A stretch of 50,250 nt of DNA from an uncultured Collinsella sp. (GCA_958405195.1 CATYDM010000013.1:1-50250); one strand, 5' to 3'; shown: positions 17,196 to 26,214, numbered from the stretch's first letter. The notes: a model not told the origin generated them from the letters alone. Program-made: numbers and translations.

Positions 17196-18161
17196 ATGAA
17201 GAAGATCGACGCACACGCCCACGTCTTTGACCACATCGGCTCCATGGGCAAGGCCGGAGAGCTGCGCCCCCTGGGCAACGGCAACTGTCGCTGGGCCACC
17301 GGCGAAGAGTTCCGTATCATCCCCGAGGGCAAGGGAGACAAGGAGTACCTCGTTGAGACCTTCATGGACGTCATGGACGAGAACGACGTCGAGAAGGCCA
17401 TCCTGCTGCAGGGCGTCCTGTACGGCCTGCAGAACGAGTACGCCATGGAATGCGCCGAGAAGTACCCTGACCGCTTCAAAGCCGCGGTCATGCTCGACCC
17501 CTTCTGCCGTTGCGCCCAGCAGATCCTCGAGCACTTCATCAACGATCTGCACGCCCACGTCTTCAAGTTCGAGGTCTCTGTGGGCGGCGGCCTTTCCGGC
17601 TACCACCGTGATTTCGCGGTCGACGGCCCCGAGATGACGGTCCTCATCGACAGGATCGCCCAGGTCGAGGACGCCACTCTGGTGCTCGACATCGGCAGCC
17701 CCAACCAGTCCAGCTGCCAGCCCGAGGCCGTATATCGCCTGGCCAAGAAGTACCCCAGCCTGCACATTGTCGTCTGCCACCTGCTCGCCCCGTCCCTTGA
17801 GGATGGCGACGTCCTCAAGTGCGCGCTTCCGTACCTCGCCCACGATAACGTCTGGGTCGATCTCTCCGCGCTGCCCTGGAACGTCGCTCCCGAGGCCTAC
17901 CCGTATCCCACCGCGCTCGAGTACATCGCGATGGCGAAGGACGTCCTGGGCGCCGACAAGATCATCTGGGGCACCGACTCCCCCTGTGTCCTCACCAAGT
18001 TCGACTACAAGGACCTCTATAGCTTCATCGAGGACTCCGACGTCTTCACCGACGCCGAGAAGCAGGGTGTCTTCTACGATAACGCCGTCAAGGCCTACTA
18101 CCTCAAGGTCCTTCTCGGCAGTGCAGGGATTCGTGGGGGTGTGACCCCGGAAAGCGAGTGA
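17196..18161 (+). CDS. Amidohydrolase family protein
   Basis: A 321-residue metal-dependent hydrolase of the Amidohydrolase_2 (PF04909) type, a TIM-barrel family that includes lactonases and decarboxylases. Seen here are the N-terminal metal site DAHAHVFD (residues 5-12), FKFEVSVGGGL (strand 4 region), the metal-ligand His in VVCHLLAP and WGTDSP near residue 266 (catalytic Asp). In this operon it could open a sugar lactone before dehydration, but that is inference from context. TAAGGAG precedes the ATG. The 131 bp between it and the EIIC gene carry a small hairpin at 17115-17129 (AGGTGG/CCACCT). The last dozen residues (GGVTPESE) are hydrophilic. Three bases separate it from the aldolase gene. 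Confidence 0.86.
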   Translation: MKKIDAHAHVFDHIGSMGKAGELRPLGNGNCRWATGEEFRIIPEGKGDKEYLVETFMDVMDENDVEKAILLQGVLYGLQNEYAMECAEKYPDRFKAAVMLDPFCRCAQQILEHFINDLHAHVFKFEVSVGGGLSGYHRDFAVDGPEMTVLIDRIAQVEDATLVLDIGSPNQSSCQPEAVYRLAKKYPSLHIVVCHLLAPSLEDGDVLKCALPYLAHDNVWVDLSALPWNVAPEAYPYPTALEYIAMAKDVLGADKIIWGTDSPCVLTKFDYKDLYSFIEDSDVFTDAEKQGVFYDNAVKAYYLKVLLGSAGIRGGVTPESE

Positions 18162-18164
18162 CAC

Positions 18165-19043
18165 ATGTTTGAGGGAGTCTTCTGCCCCTCCATCACCATC
18201 ACCGACGATGATGGAAAGATCGATTACGAGCTGTGGGGCAGGCACCTGGACCACCTGGCCGACGCGGGCATCAACGGCGTGCTGCTGTTTGGCAGCATCG
18301 GCGAGTTCTACAGCGTGAGCCTCGAGGACAAGAAGTCGGTCATCGACTTTGCCGTCGAGCGGGTCGCCGGCCGCATGAGGGTCTTCGTCGGCGTGGGTGA
18401 CACCACCTACGACAACGTCCTCGAACTCACGCGCTATGCCCAGATGGCCGGTGCCGACGCAGTTCTGGCGGTCTCGCCGTACTACTTCGGGCCCACCGAC
18501 GACGCTGCCGAAAAGTACTTTGGTGGCATCGCAGACACCACCAACCTGCCCGTCGTGCTATACAACTTTCCGGCGCGCACCGGCACCGACCTGTCGCCCG
18601 AGCTCGTGGCCAGGCTCGCCGCCGCCCATCCGAATATCTGCGGCATCAAGGACACGGTCGACACCATCAGTCACACGCGCAAGGTCATCCGCGCCGTCCG
18701 CAAGGTCAACCCCGAGTTCTCGGTCCTTTCCGGCTTCGACGAGTACTACCTGGTCAACCGCGCGAGCGGCGGCAACGGCGTTCTGTGTGGCCTCACCAAC
18801 GTGGAGCCCGAGCTCTTTGTGAGGCTGCACGGCGCCTACCAGGCAGGCGACTTCGCGACCGCCATCGAGTGCGCCAAGCGCATCTCGTCGCTCATGGCCG
18901 TCTACGACGCCTGCGATCTGTTTATTTCTGCCATCAAGGTAGCGGTCAATATAAAGGGTCTTCCAATCTCGACCGCGATCTTTGATCCCGCCATACAGGC
19001 CAGCGATGACCAAAAGGCAACAATCGAACAGCTCCTGTCATAG
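18165..19043 (+). CDS. DapA-family aldolase (dihydrodipicolinate synthase/N-acetylneuraminate lyase superfamily)
   Basis: A 292-residue TIM-barrel Schiff-base aldolase. Family blocks are LLFGSIGEFYSVSLEDKK (GxxGE loop), VSPYYFGPT, VLYNFPARTGTDL with the conserved Tyr, and ICGIKDTVDT, where the Lys forms the Schiff base. The housekeeping dapA usually has GTTGE and sits with lysine genes, so this copy more likely cleaves a 2-keto-3-deoxy sugar acid to pyruvate and an aldehyde, matching the dehydratase at the start of the operon. It begins three bases after the amidohydrolase stop. The last 50 codons shift to AT-rich codons compared with the very GC-rich third positions of the rest of the operon. 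The strong terminator at 19050-19101 ends the operon. Confidence 0.92.
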   Translation: MFEGVFCPSITITDDDGKIDYELWGRHLDHLADAGINGVLLFGSIGEFYSVSLEDKKSVIDFAVERVAGRMRVFVGVGDTTYDNVLELTRYAQMAGADAVLAVSPYYFGPTDDAAEKYFGGIADTTNLPVVLYNFPARTGTDLSPELVARLAAAHPNICGIKDTVDTISHTRKVIRAVRKVNPEFSVLSGFDEYYLVNRASGGNGVLCGLTNVEPELFVRLHGAYQAGDFATAIECAKRISSLMAVYDACDLFISAIKVAVNIKGLPISTAIFDPAIQASDDQKATIEQLLS

Positions 19044-19049
19044 ACTTGT

Positions 19050-19101
19050 ATTTGGATCGATGTGAGATTACCGTCTTCACATCGATCCAAATATCTTTTT
19101 T
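19050..19101 (+). terminator. Terminator of the catabolic operon
   Basis: A 16-bp perfect stem (19050-19065 with 19077-19092) and an 11-base loop are followed by CTTTTTT on the plus strand, seven bases after the aldolase stop codon. Confidence 0.95.
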
Positions 19102-19344
19102 CTTGTTTAATATATGAATTTATTTCCATAAGTTCATAAATATATGGAGACAAGGGCCCGTGGGGGTCCTTTTTCATTTATTTCTACCTGCGCTTTTATC
19201 TGATTGTTGTATTTGAGCTCGATTTGTCAGAAATCGGGCAAGCTTTTGGTCAGCTTCCGGTACTTACCCGCATGAACCATGGCGGTAGCCTCATCCCAAG
19301 CGCCGCGACCTCCCCGTGCGGCGCACGAGGGATAAGGAGCAGCC
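19102..19344 (+). promoter_or_regulatory. Adhesin upstream region with two hairpins
   Basis: An AT-rich stretch (19102-19150) is followed by a hairpin with a T-run at 19152-19174 (AAGGGCCC/GGGTCCTT, one G-U pair). A second GC hairpin (GCGCCGC/GCGGCGC) lies at about 19299-19323, about 10 bases before the AAGGAG of the adhesin gene. A leader transcript that could be attenuated is possible. I recognise no known riboswitch, and no promoter is certain. Confidence 0.35.
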
Positions 19345-22300
19345 ATGTCCAACGCACCCACGCACTCTGTCCACAGCGCAATCGCAACAGGTCCGCTGCT
19401 CCTGCTCCTCTTTTTTCTGATCGGCTGTCTGGCCCCAGGGGCCGCATTCGCCGTCGACGGGAGTGATGCCCTTAATTTCCGCACCATAAGCGACGGCTGC
19501 GGCCCCTTCGGTGTCGGTAAATACGAGGCACAGGACACTTCGATTTCGTACTGCATGAATCAAGACTGCCCCGGCCCCAGCAAGCCGGGAGGGCCATGGC
19601 GTACATATAACCAGGGCTGGACATGGCTCGATGACGAATTTGCCGCCATCGTCTGTCACGGATACCCCTCCAATACATCCTTTGGCGGCCACAATCTGTC
19701 GCCCGATCTCGCCCGTGCCGCCACCCAGATTGCCGTGTGGATGCTCAACGGAACCACGCGCCCCGACGGCACCTATTCGTATACAAATAGCAAGGGAGTT
19801 GCCAGGAGCGGTAGGTTTTACGAAAACGCCGAAGCCGTAGCGGCTGCACGTTGGCTCTACGACAGCGCTAAGTCCGGATCCATTAAGGCAGCTCCACATC
19901 GAGCCAGGCGTTATCACGGCCCGGTCTCGGGCGAGGGTCGACACCAGGACATGCTCTATGTTCTGCCCGCCGTCTCCGTATCTTTCCAAAAACAATCGTC
20001 CCAGGCTGACATCACCGCCGGTAACGACACCTACAGACTCGGTGACGCAACCTTCGATATCTTTGAAAGTGCGGGCGATGCACGTGTCGGCACTATCCAG
20101 ATGGACGAAAACGGGCGTGCACAAGCAACGCTTTTGCCCAATACGGCATATTACCTGGTCGAAACCAAAGCCCCGGCAGGCTATATCCCTCGAAGCGACC
20201 GAATAGCCTTCACCACACAAAACAGCGGCGAACATATCACTATCAACGAGCAGCCCGGCACCATCACCTTGCGTATTGCAAAAGTCGATGCCGCCACGGA
20301 TGCCGGCGCCCAGGTTGGGGCGTCGCTTGCGGGCGCTGAATTCACCTGCGTCTCGCAATCAACTCCCGGCTGGACTCGCACCCTTACGACCGACGAAAAC
20401 GGACAGGCGATCCTCAATGACGTTCCCCTGGGCACCTTTACCATCTACGAATCGAAAGCGCCCGAGGGCTACCTGATTTCAAACGACAGCTGGAGCTACA
20501 CCGTCGGTGCCGAGCAACTCGGAGATACGGGCATCGTTGAGCTCGAAAGCCGTATTCCCAACATCCCCATCGCCTTTGACCTTGAAATCTCGAAGTTTAA
20601 GGACTATGGCGATAACAATGAGTCCGGCCTTGAGCAGCCGGCGGGAGGCGTCGTCTTTGAAGTTATCAGCAATAGCTCCCAACAAGTCGTCGGCACGTTG
20701 ACCACGAACGTTTACGGCTTTGCCTCCACCAAAGACCAGCCCGAAGCATGGTTTGGCGCAGGCAAGCGACCCGCCGGCGTTCACGGTGCCATTCCCTACG
20801 ACCGCGCGGGCTACACCGTTCGCGAGGTTGCAGAAACGGTCCCGGAAGGATTTAAGCAAGCAGGGGAATGGACCATCACAGCAGAGCAGACCGCAGACGG
20901 CGCCGAGCTTCAGTACATCGTTGACAACCATGCCCTATCGACACACCTTCAAATCGTAAAGTGCGATGCTCAGACCGGCGGCACCGTACCGCTTGCCGGC
21001 TTTACGTTCCAGCTGCTCGATAGCCACCACGAGCCTGTCTCGCAAACATGTTGGTATCCGGCCCACAATGTAATGAATACCTTCACAACCGATGCAACCG
21101 GCGCCGTCACGCTGCCCGAATCACTTCATCCCGGAACATACTACGTGCACGAGGCATCGGCCAAGGAACCGTATCTGCGCGGAGAAGACCTGGAGATAGC
21201 GATTCCCGCCGACAGAAATCTGACACCGGTCGCCGTCGTCTCGTTCTATGACGACGCCGCAACCGGAAGCATCGATATCATTAAGACGGATGCTGTAGAT
21301 GGGCGCGCCCTCGCTGGGGCCACGTTTGACATCCGCGCTGACGGCGACATCGTGCGAACCGACGGCAGCATCGTCGCCCTGGATGGCGAAACCGTCGCCA
21401 CCGTTACGACCGACGAACGGGGGCAAGCGCGAGTCGACCATCTTTCGCTGGGATGCGGTACCGCCACCTATGAGATCGTCGAAACACAAGCGCCCGAAGG
21501 TTACCTGCTCAACCCGACCCCACATACTGTGAAGTTGTCGTACGCTGACCAGCAAACGCCCGTGATCGAAGTGCGCCTTGACGTTTCCAACGACTACACC
21601 AAGATCGATGTCTCCAAAGTCGACGCGTGCGGAGGTCAGGAAGTGACAGGCGCCGAGCTTGTCCTCTGCGACTCCAATGGCAACGAAATCGATTCTTGGA
21701 CTTCATCCGGCAAACCGCACCGCATTGAGCACCTTTCGCCCGGCACCTACACCCTGCGCGAAACGATGTCTCCGCGTACCTACGACCTCGCCGAAGAGAT
21801 AACGTTTGAAGTAAAAGCCACGGGAGAAGTTCAAACCGTAGCCATGAAGGATACCCCCATCGAGATCAGGGGAAGCGTCGATAAGCGCCAAGAGATTGCA
21901 CGGCCAGTCGTAAGCAAACTCGTTGCCAACGGCGACGGAAAAAACCGAGCCAAAGCACGGGCCAATACGCAGGGCGCCTTCTCCTATACCATCGACGCCA
22001 AAAATGAGTCGAGCACCTGGGTCGACGAGTTAACCATCACCGACGACCTTGAGTGCGTCAAAGATGGTGCAGCGAAACTCGTTGCCGTTGAAACCCCTAT
22101 TGCGGTCGGTGATCTAAACGGGCTGTGCAACGTGTGGTATCGAACGTCTCCGGCAGGAACAAGCGATACGGGCAGGCAGGTCAATGCAACGCTTGACGTC
22201 GGGCACCACAATCCTTGGCTCGAAACGGAAGAGGTTGCAAAGCTGCTGGGCGACGATGTGCGTCTCGTCGATTACGACGGGTGGCACCTATGGAAAGCAG

Positions 22301-22776
22301 ATATCCCGACGGACAAGTCCGTCACGCTCGATACGAAAGAGCTTGATTTTACAGACGACGCCGTCATCACGGGCATCCGTTTTGAATACGGTGCGGTAGC
22401 CGCCGACTTTACAACCAGAAGCGAGGCGGGTTCTTGGACCCGGGATGACCTTAAAGACGAACACGACGATCTTGACGATGCCAAGGCGGTCCTTAACTCG
22501 GATGCCCGAGGCGCAGTCGTGCATATGCAGGCAACGTCGTCCTATACGCCCCAAACCGCACTTGCCAACAGCGCGCGCGTCGATCTTTGCCGCAACGGCG
22601 GTGGCGATAAACTCGAGGCGCATGATGAGGACCGCGTCATCCAACGATGCGTCCTGCCTCAGAACCTGCCGGCAACGGGATCTGTTCCCGTCGCCGCATG
22701 CATCACCGCACTCCTGACCTCGGGCGCTGCAGCCATATGGTTCGCTCGCCTTAGGTCAGCCACAAAGAGGCGCTAG
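19345..22776 (+). CDS. LPXTG surface adhesin with thioester domain and Cna_B repeats
   Basis: An 1143-residue cell-wall protein. A signal peptide ends near Ala36. Residues about 45-205 look like a thioester domain: SYCMN (Cys70) and TQIAVW (Gln128) match the paired Cys/Gln motifs of Gram-positive adhesins that bond covalently to host targets. Six Cna_B/SpaA-like beta domains follow. Candidate isopeptide Lys/Glu pairs are K216/E273, K313/E369, K417/E494, K539/E603, K647/E713 and K758/E806. A non-repeated region of about 230 residues precedes the sortase signal LPATG (1108-1112), a hydrophobic stretch and a basic tail. AAGGAG precedes the ATG. No sortase or pilin gene is adjacent, so it is probably anchored by a housekeeping sortase encoded elsewhere. 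Covalent attachment is inferred from the motif pair. Confidence 0.88.
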   Translation: MSNAPTHSVHSAIATGPLLLLLFFLIGCLAPGAAFAVDGSDALNFRTISDGCGPFGVGKYEAQDTSISYCMNQDCPGPSKPGGPWRTYNQGWTWLDDEFAAIVCHGYPSNTSFGGHNLSPDLARAATQIAVWMLNGTTRPDGTYSYTNSKGVARSGRFYENAEAVAAARWLYDSAKSGSIKAAPHRARRYHGPVSGEGRHQDMLYVLPAVSVSFQKQSSQADITAGNDTYRLGDATFDIFESAGDARVGTIQMDENGRAQATLLPNTAYYLVETKAPAGYIPRSDRIAFTTQNSGEHITINEQPGTITLRIAKVDAATDAGAQVGASLAGAEFTCVSQSTPGWTRTLTTDENGQAILNDVPLGTFTIYESKAPEGYLISNDSWSYTVGAEQLGDTGIVELESRIPNIPIAFDLEISKFKDYGDNNESGLEQPAGGVVFEVISNSSQQVVGTLTTNVYGFASTKDQPEAWFGAGKRPAGVHGAIPYDRAGYTVREVAETVPEGFKQAGEWTITAEQTADGAELQYIVDNHALSTHLQIVKCDAQTGGTVPLAGFTFQLLDSHHEPVSQTCWYPAHNVMNTFTTDATGAVTLPESLHPGTYYVHEASAKEPYLRGEDLEIAIPADRNLTPVAVVSFYDDAATGSIDIIKTDAVDGRALAGATFDIRADGDIVRTDGSIVALDGETVATVTTDERGQARVDHLSLGCGTATYEIVETQAPEGYLLNPTPHTVKLSYADQQTPVIEVRLDVSNDYTKIDVSKVDACGGQEVTGAELVLCDSNGNEIDSWTSSGKPHRIEHLSPGTYTLRETMSPRTYDLAEEITFEVKATGEVQTVAMKDTPIEIRGSVDKRQEIARPVVSKLVANGDGKNRAKARANTQGAFSYTIDAKNESSTWVDELTITDDLECVKDGAAKLVAVETPIAVGDLNGLCNVWYRTSPAGTSDTGRQVNATLDVGHHNPWLETEEVAKLLGDDVRLVDYDGWHLWKADIPTDKSVTLDTKELDFTDDAVITGIRFEYGAVAADFTTRSEAGSWTRDDLKDEHDDLDDAKAVLNSDARGAVVHMQATSSYTPQTALANSARVDLCRNGGGDKLEAHDEDRVIQRCVLPQNLPATGSVPVAACITALLTSGAAAIWFARLRSATKRR

Positions 22777-22783
22777 CACGACG

Positions 22784-22818
22784 AAAAAGCGGGCGAGCCA
22801 GTCTCCCGGCTCGCCCGC
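22784..22818 (-). terminator. Terminator of the M28-like/small membrane protein operon
   Basis: An 11-bp GC stem (22808-22818 with 22789-22799, loop of 8) is followed by TTTTT on the minus strand only. It may also block read-through from the adhesin gene. Confidence 0.9.
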
Positions 22819-22841
22819 CTTGGGCATAAACGATGAATCGG

Positions 22842-23060
22842 CTATTCAGCAGATGACGAACCGCCATCGATGGCTGCCTGATCGGACTCGGAAATACCGT
22901 CGGCACCCAAACTTTGCTCTTGCTCCACCTCTTCGTTCATTGTTGTCTCGGGCGTCGAGCCCTTAACGCCAACGACATACGCGGCTCCAAAACCCAATGC
23001 GACAGCGATCAGGGTCAAAATCAGATAGATGGGCCAATGGCGCTTGATGTACGAAAACAC
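22842..23060 (-). CDS. Small single-TM protein of unknown function
   Basis: A 72-residue protein with one membrane segment (about residues 10-30, PIYLILTLIAVALGFGAAYVVG) after a short basic N-terminus, and an acidic, Ser/Glu-rich tail. I recognise no family. The start is GTG with AAGGAG five bases upstream, which supports it as a real gene. It begins 22 bases after the stop of the large M28-like membrane protein, so the two are probably co-transcribed and may act together at the membrane. A terminator follows. Confidence 0.75.
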   Translation of the reverse strand: MFSYIKRHWPIYLILTLIAVALGFGAAYVVGVKGSTPETTMNEEVEQEQSLGADGISESDQAAIDGGSSSAE

Positions 23061-23082
23061 GCTGACTCCTTAGCGGGTCTGT

Positions 23083-26000
23083 CTACGAACGACGAATGAC
23101 CTCGGTCACGACCTCGGACACCGTAGCGATATTGGTCGGATTGGCGTTGTACGGCAGGTCATCCTCGGTGCGAGCGCAGGCAAGGCGCGGGCCGTCCACA
23201 CCGGCGATCGTAAGGGCGCGACGGCTCGCCTCGAGCGCTGCGGATGCATCGGTTTTTGCATAGGGCATCTCGAACGCACCGCAATCGACGTGGAACGACT
23301 TACACACCTTGTTGACAAGATTCATGATGCGTCGGTCGCCCTTAAACAGCTGCTGCTCGCCCTCGACCGTCACCACCGAAAGCCTACCGGCACCGATAGA
23401 CTCGAGGTTGATGAAGAACACACCGCGGAGCTTGTCACGATGCGAGGCCAAAAACGCCCTCATGCCGGCGCCGTCGCAATCGGACGCGCCCGTTGCGACG
23501 AACCAGATATCGTGGCCGAGCAGCTCATCGTCACCCATGGAGGCAACGGCCGAGAGCATATCCTCGGCAGAAGCACCATCGGAGGAGGTGGCGCCGCCCT
23601 TCCAACCGTCATCGTCATCCTCGAAGTTATCCCACGAGCCAATGCCGCGGCCAGACTTCTTGGCATCGTAATCGTCTTCGACGCCCAGCCAGTCGCTCAT
23701 GCTGTCCTGCTCGTTCTTCTTTTTGCGACCGAACAAACCACCCAGGCCACGCTTCTGCGGCTTGGCGCCCGTCGAAGCAGGAGCCGAGATGGTCTCGAGC
23801 GGCTGTGCGCCCGAGGAGATGGGCATGGGGGCCGCGACCGGTGCCGACGTGGGCTCGGGGCCCTGCGCCGTCGCAAAGGGATCATTTGTCTGTGCCGAAG
23901 GATCGGGAAGATCGAACAGCGACGTGCGGGATGCGACGTTGGCCTGTTGCATCGAAGGCAGCGACGGATCGGGGACCGAGGCCAGCGGCGACGAAGAGGG
24001 CGCAGGCGCGGAGGCCGGATCGGGGATATTCATATGCTGGCGCGCAGGCACCTGAGACGAAATCTGCGCCATGAGGGAGTCAACCGTCTCGTCCTGCGTG
24101 GGAGCGACATTGGCCACCGTGGCACCGGGGTCGCTCGGCGCGGGCATGGTAAAGATCTGCGTAGAATAAGGCCTGGACTCATCCGTCTTGGGAGCCTCGT
24201 CAATCGCAGGGGACTCCTGCTCCATAGCAGGAGCCTCGGCCTGCTCGGGTGCGCCGGCCTCAACGGAATCGGCCTCGTCGACAACCGAATCATCGGCGGC
24301 GTCCTGGGCATCATCGGAGATGGAAAGGGGCTCGGCAATTGCGGTGCCCTGCTTCTCAAACGTCATCGTGGCATCAAATGACATGGTGCCATCGACCGGC
24401 TGCTGCGCCTCAAAGGACGTCGTAGCCTCGGCAACGTCAGCGGATGTCGGCTGCGGAGCCTCGAAGGACGTCGTGGCGTCGGCGACATCGACAGACTCCG
24501 GCTGCTCGGCCTCGCTCTGCTCGAACTCCTGCGCCGCACGCTCACGCTCGGCCTCGGCGGCCTGCTGCTGGGCGATGGCCTCCCGCTCGGCGGCCTCGCG
24601 GGCAGCGGCGCGTTTTTCCTCAAAGTCGTCGACGAACTTCTTGCCCTTCGCAAAGGCGCCCTTAAAGAAGCTAGAGGCGCTGGCACCAATCGAGGAGAAC
24701 GCGGAAGCGATATCGGCATGGGGTGTTCTCGAGGGAAGCTCGGCCGAGAAATCGGTGTCACTCTCATAGGACACGCGCTGCGGATACTCGTCATAGTCTT
24801 CGTCGGCGGTCTCGTCTTCAACCTGTGCCGGAGCGGCAGGCGCCAGAATATCCAGACCGGCTGCAGAATCGAGCGCGGGCTTTGCGTCAGGCTCTGCGAC
24901 AGCAACAGGGGCAGCGACCGGCTCGGCGGGAGCAGCAGCCGTATTGGCCGCGGGTGTAGGCTCCTGCGCAACGGGAGCAGGCTCCGGCTCAAACGTCGGC
25001 TCCTCGCCCTCTTCGTAATCGAGCGTGCAGGACTCGGGAAGCATGCCGAGCGCACGGATGGCATCCGAACCAAAGCGGATATTGCCGGCGGCATTGCGAT
25101 AGAGCTTGGGCTCGGCGACTTCGACCACTGCGGGCTCCTCCGCCGGCTCGGCGGTGGACTCTTCCCCGGTGGACACTTCGGCCTGGACAGTCTGATCTTG
25201 AGCCTCGGGGGCGATAACGCCGATCAGCGTCTCGTCGCCAGAGGCACCCTCAAAACCATCGATCTGTCCATCAAAAGCCTCGTCCTGCTCGGGTGCGTCG
25301 ACAGGCGCCACCGGCTGGCCAAACTCGTCCTCATCGTAGGAAGGTTCCTCATATTCAATGGTGTTGCCGTAGTCGTTTTGCTGCTGGGCCGCGGCATACT
25401 CGGCCGCCGCGCGCGCCATTTCCTCGGCGCGACGCTTCTGCTCGCCAAAATAGGTATCGAATGGAATGTCGTCGGGGAACTCGTTTTCGCCCTGATAGGG
25501 GGCAACGTTGTCCATGACACCGAGCATGGCGGCAACAGAGGACTTGTTGCACACCGCGCCAGACGTGTAGGGAAGCACAAAACGGTTGGAGATGATATTG
25601 GCGGCGTTGGCCAGTGCCACAAGGGAGGCCAAAATCGCGACAACCCACAGCAGCACCTTGAGCACGCCGGGAAGCGGCAGGATACGCAGGATGGCAACAG
25701 CCGCGGGCACGATCGTGGCGACAGGCAGGAGCTTGGCGATGAGCGCGCGATACGGAGCGTAGGGCTCGCGAGCAAGGAGCTCGGCACGGGGGGAATCATA
25801 GTGGGCCACCACGACGACCGGACGGTTGCGCGGAGACGCAAGCGGGCCCGAGGCCTTGTGATAGGCGATGACATTTTGGCTCACACCGGTCTTTCCCAGG
25901 CGCGAAACCACGGGATGTCCCGTGCGCTCGAGCACGTAGAGCACGGCACCGACAATGGCCAGCAAGGTGCCGACCAAGCCGATACCGCCGCCGATGCCCA

Positions 26001-26214
26001 TCAGCAGGGCGCCGGCAAACGCCAGAATACCGGTAACAGCAAACGCCAACCTGCTGGGCGCGGGAGCATTAAATTCCTGCACCTCGGGGTCAAAGCCGTG
26101 GTTGCGGAAAATCTGAGCGATATCCTCAGCAGCCAGGCGCTCTTCTTCACTGCACGCCGGCGTAATGCCGGTGTTCTGCAGCAGGTGGTTAATATAGTTC
26201 TGGGTGTTCGCCAT
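23083..26214 (-). CDS. Membrane M28-peptidase-like protein with a long disordered insert
   Basis: A 1043-residue protein. Residues 1-55 resemble the start of M28 aminopeptidases (YINHLLQNTG, EEERLAAEDIAQIFRNHGF). Two membrane hairpins lie at about 60-105 and 150-205. VVVVAHYDSPR (His138, Asp140) is the first M28 metal block, and SGAVCNKSSVAAMLGVMDNV replaces the usual GADDNASG-type block. Then comes an insert of about 600 residues that is acidic and Ala/Pro/Glu-rich, with ATTSFEA repeats and a Lys/Arg patch. From about residue 890 the M28 fold resumes (GHDIWFVATGASDCDGAG, FINLESIGAGRL), but the usual catalytic Glu pair is absent. It is probably a non-catalytic scaffold or a very divergent enzyme. 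The ATG at 26214 has GGAG upstream. Confidence 0.75.
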   Translation of the reverse strand: MANTQNYINHLLQNTGITPACSEEERLAAEDIAQIFRNHGFDPEVQEFNAPAPSRLAFAVTGILAFAGALLMGIGGGIGLVGTLLAIVGAVLYVLERTGHPVVSRLGKTGVSQNVIAYHKASGPLASPRNRPVVVVAHYDSPRAELLAREPYAPYRALIAKLLPVATIVPAAVAILRILPLPGVLKVLLWVVAILASLVALANAANIISNRFVLPYTSGAVCNKSSVAAMLGVMDNVAPYQGENEFPDDIPFDTYFGEQKRRAEEMARAAAEYAAAQQQNDYGNTIEYEEPSYDEDEFGQPVAPVDAPEQDEAFDGQIDGFEGASGDETLIGVIAPEAQDQTVQAEVSTGEESTAEPAEEPAVVEVAEPKLYRNAAGNIRFGSDAIRALGMLPESCTLDYEEGEEPTFEPEPAPVAQEPTPAANTAAAPAEPVAAPVAVAEPDAKPALDSAAGLDILAPAAPAQVEDETADEDYDEYPQRVSYESDTDFSAELPSRTPHADIASAFSSIGASASSFFKGAFAKGKKFVDDFEEKRAAAREAAEREAIAQQQAAEAERERAAQEFEQSEAEQPESVDVADATTSFEAPQPTSADVAEATTSFEAQQPVDGTMSFDATMTFEKQGTAIAEPLSISDDAQDAADDSVVDEADSVEAGAPEQAEAPAMEQESPAIDEAPKTDESRPYSTQIFTMPAPSDPGATVANVAPTQDETVDSLMAQISSQVPARQHMNIPDPASAPAPSSSPLASVPDPSLPSMQQANVASRTSLFDLPDPSAQTNDPFATAQGPEPTSAPVAAPMPISSGAQPLETISAPASTGAKPQKRGLGGLFGRKKKNEQDSMSDWLGVEDDYDAKKSGRGIGSWDNFEDDDDGWKGGATSSDGASAEDMLSAVASMGDDELLGHDIWFVATGASDCDGAGMRAFLASHRDKLRGVFFINLESIGAGRLSVVTVEGEQQLFKGDRRIMNLVNKVCKSFHVDCGAFEMPYAKTDASAALEASRRALTIAGVDGPRLACARTEDDLPYNANPTNIATVSEVVTEVIRRS

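Noticed and set aside
19102..19344. Riboswitch in the adhesin leader
   Set aside because: I looked for c-di-GMP, cobalamin and similar cores and did not recognise one. Only generic hairpins are seen.
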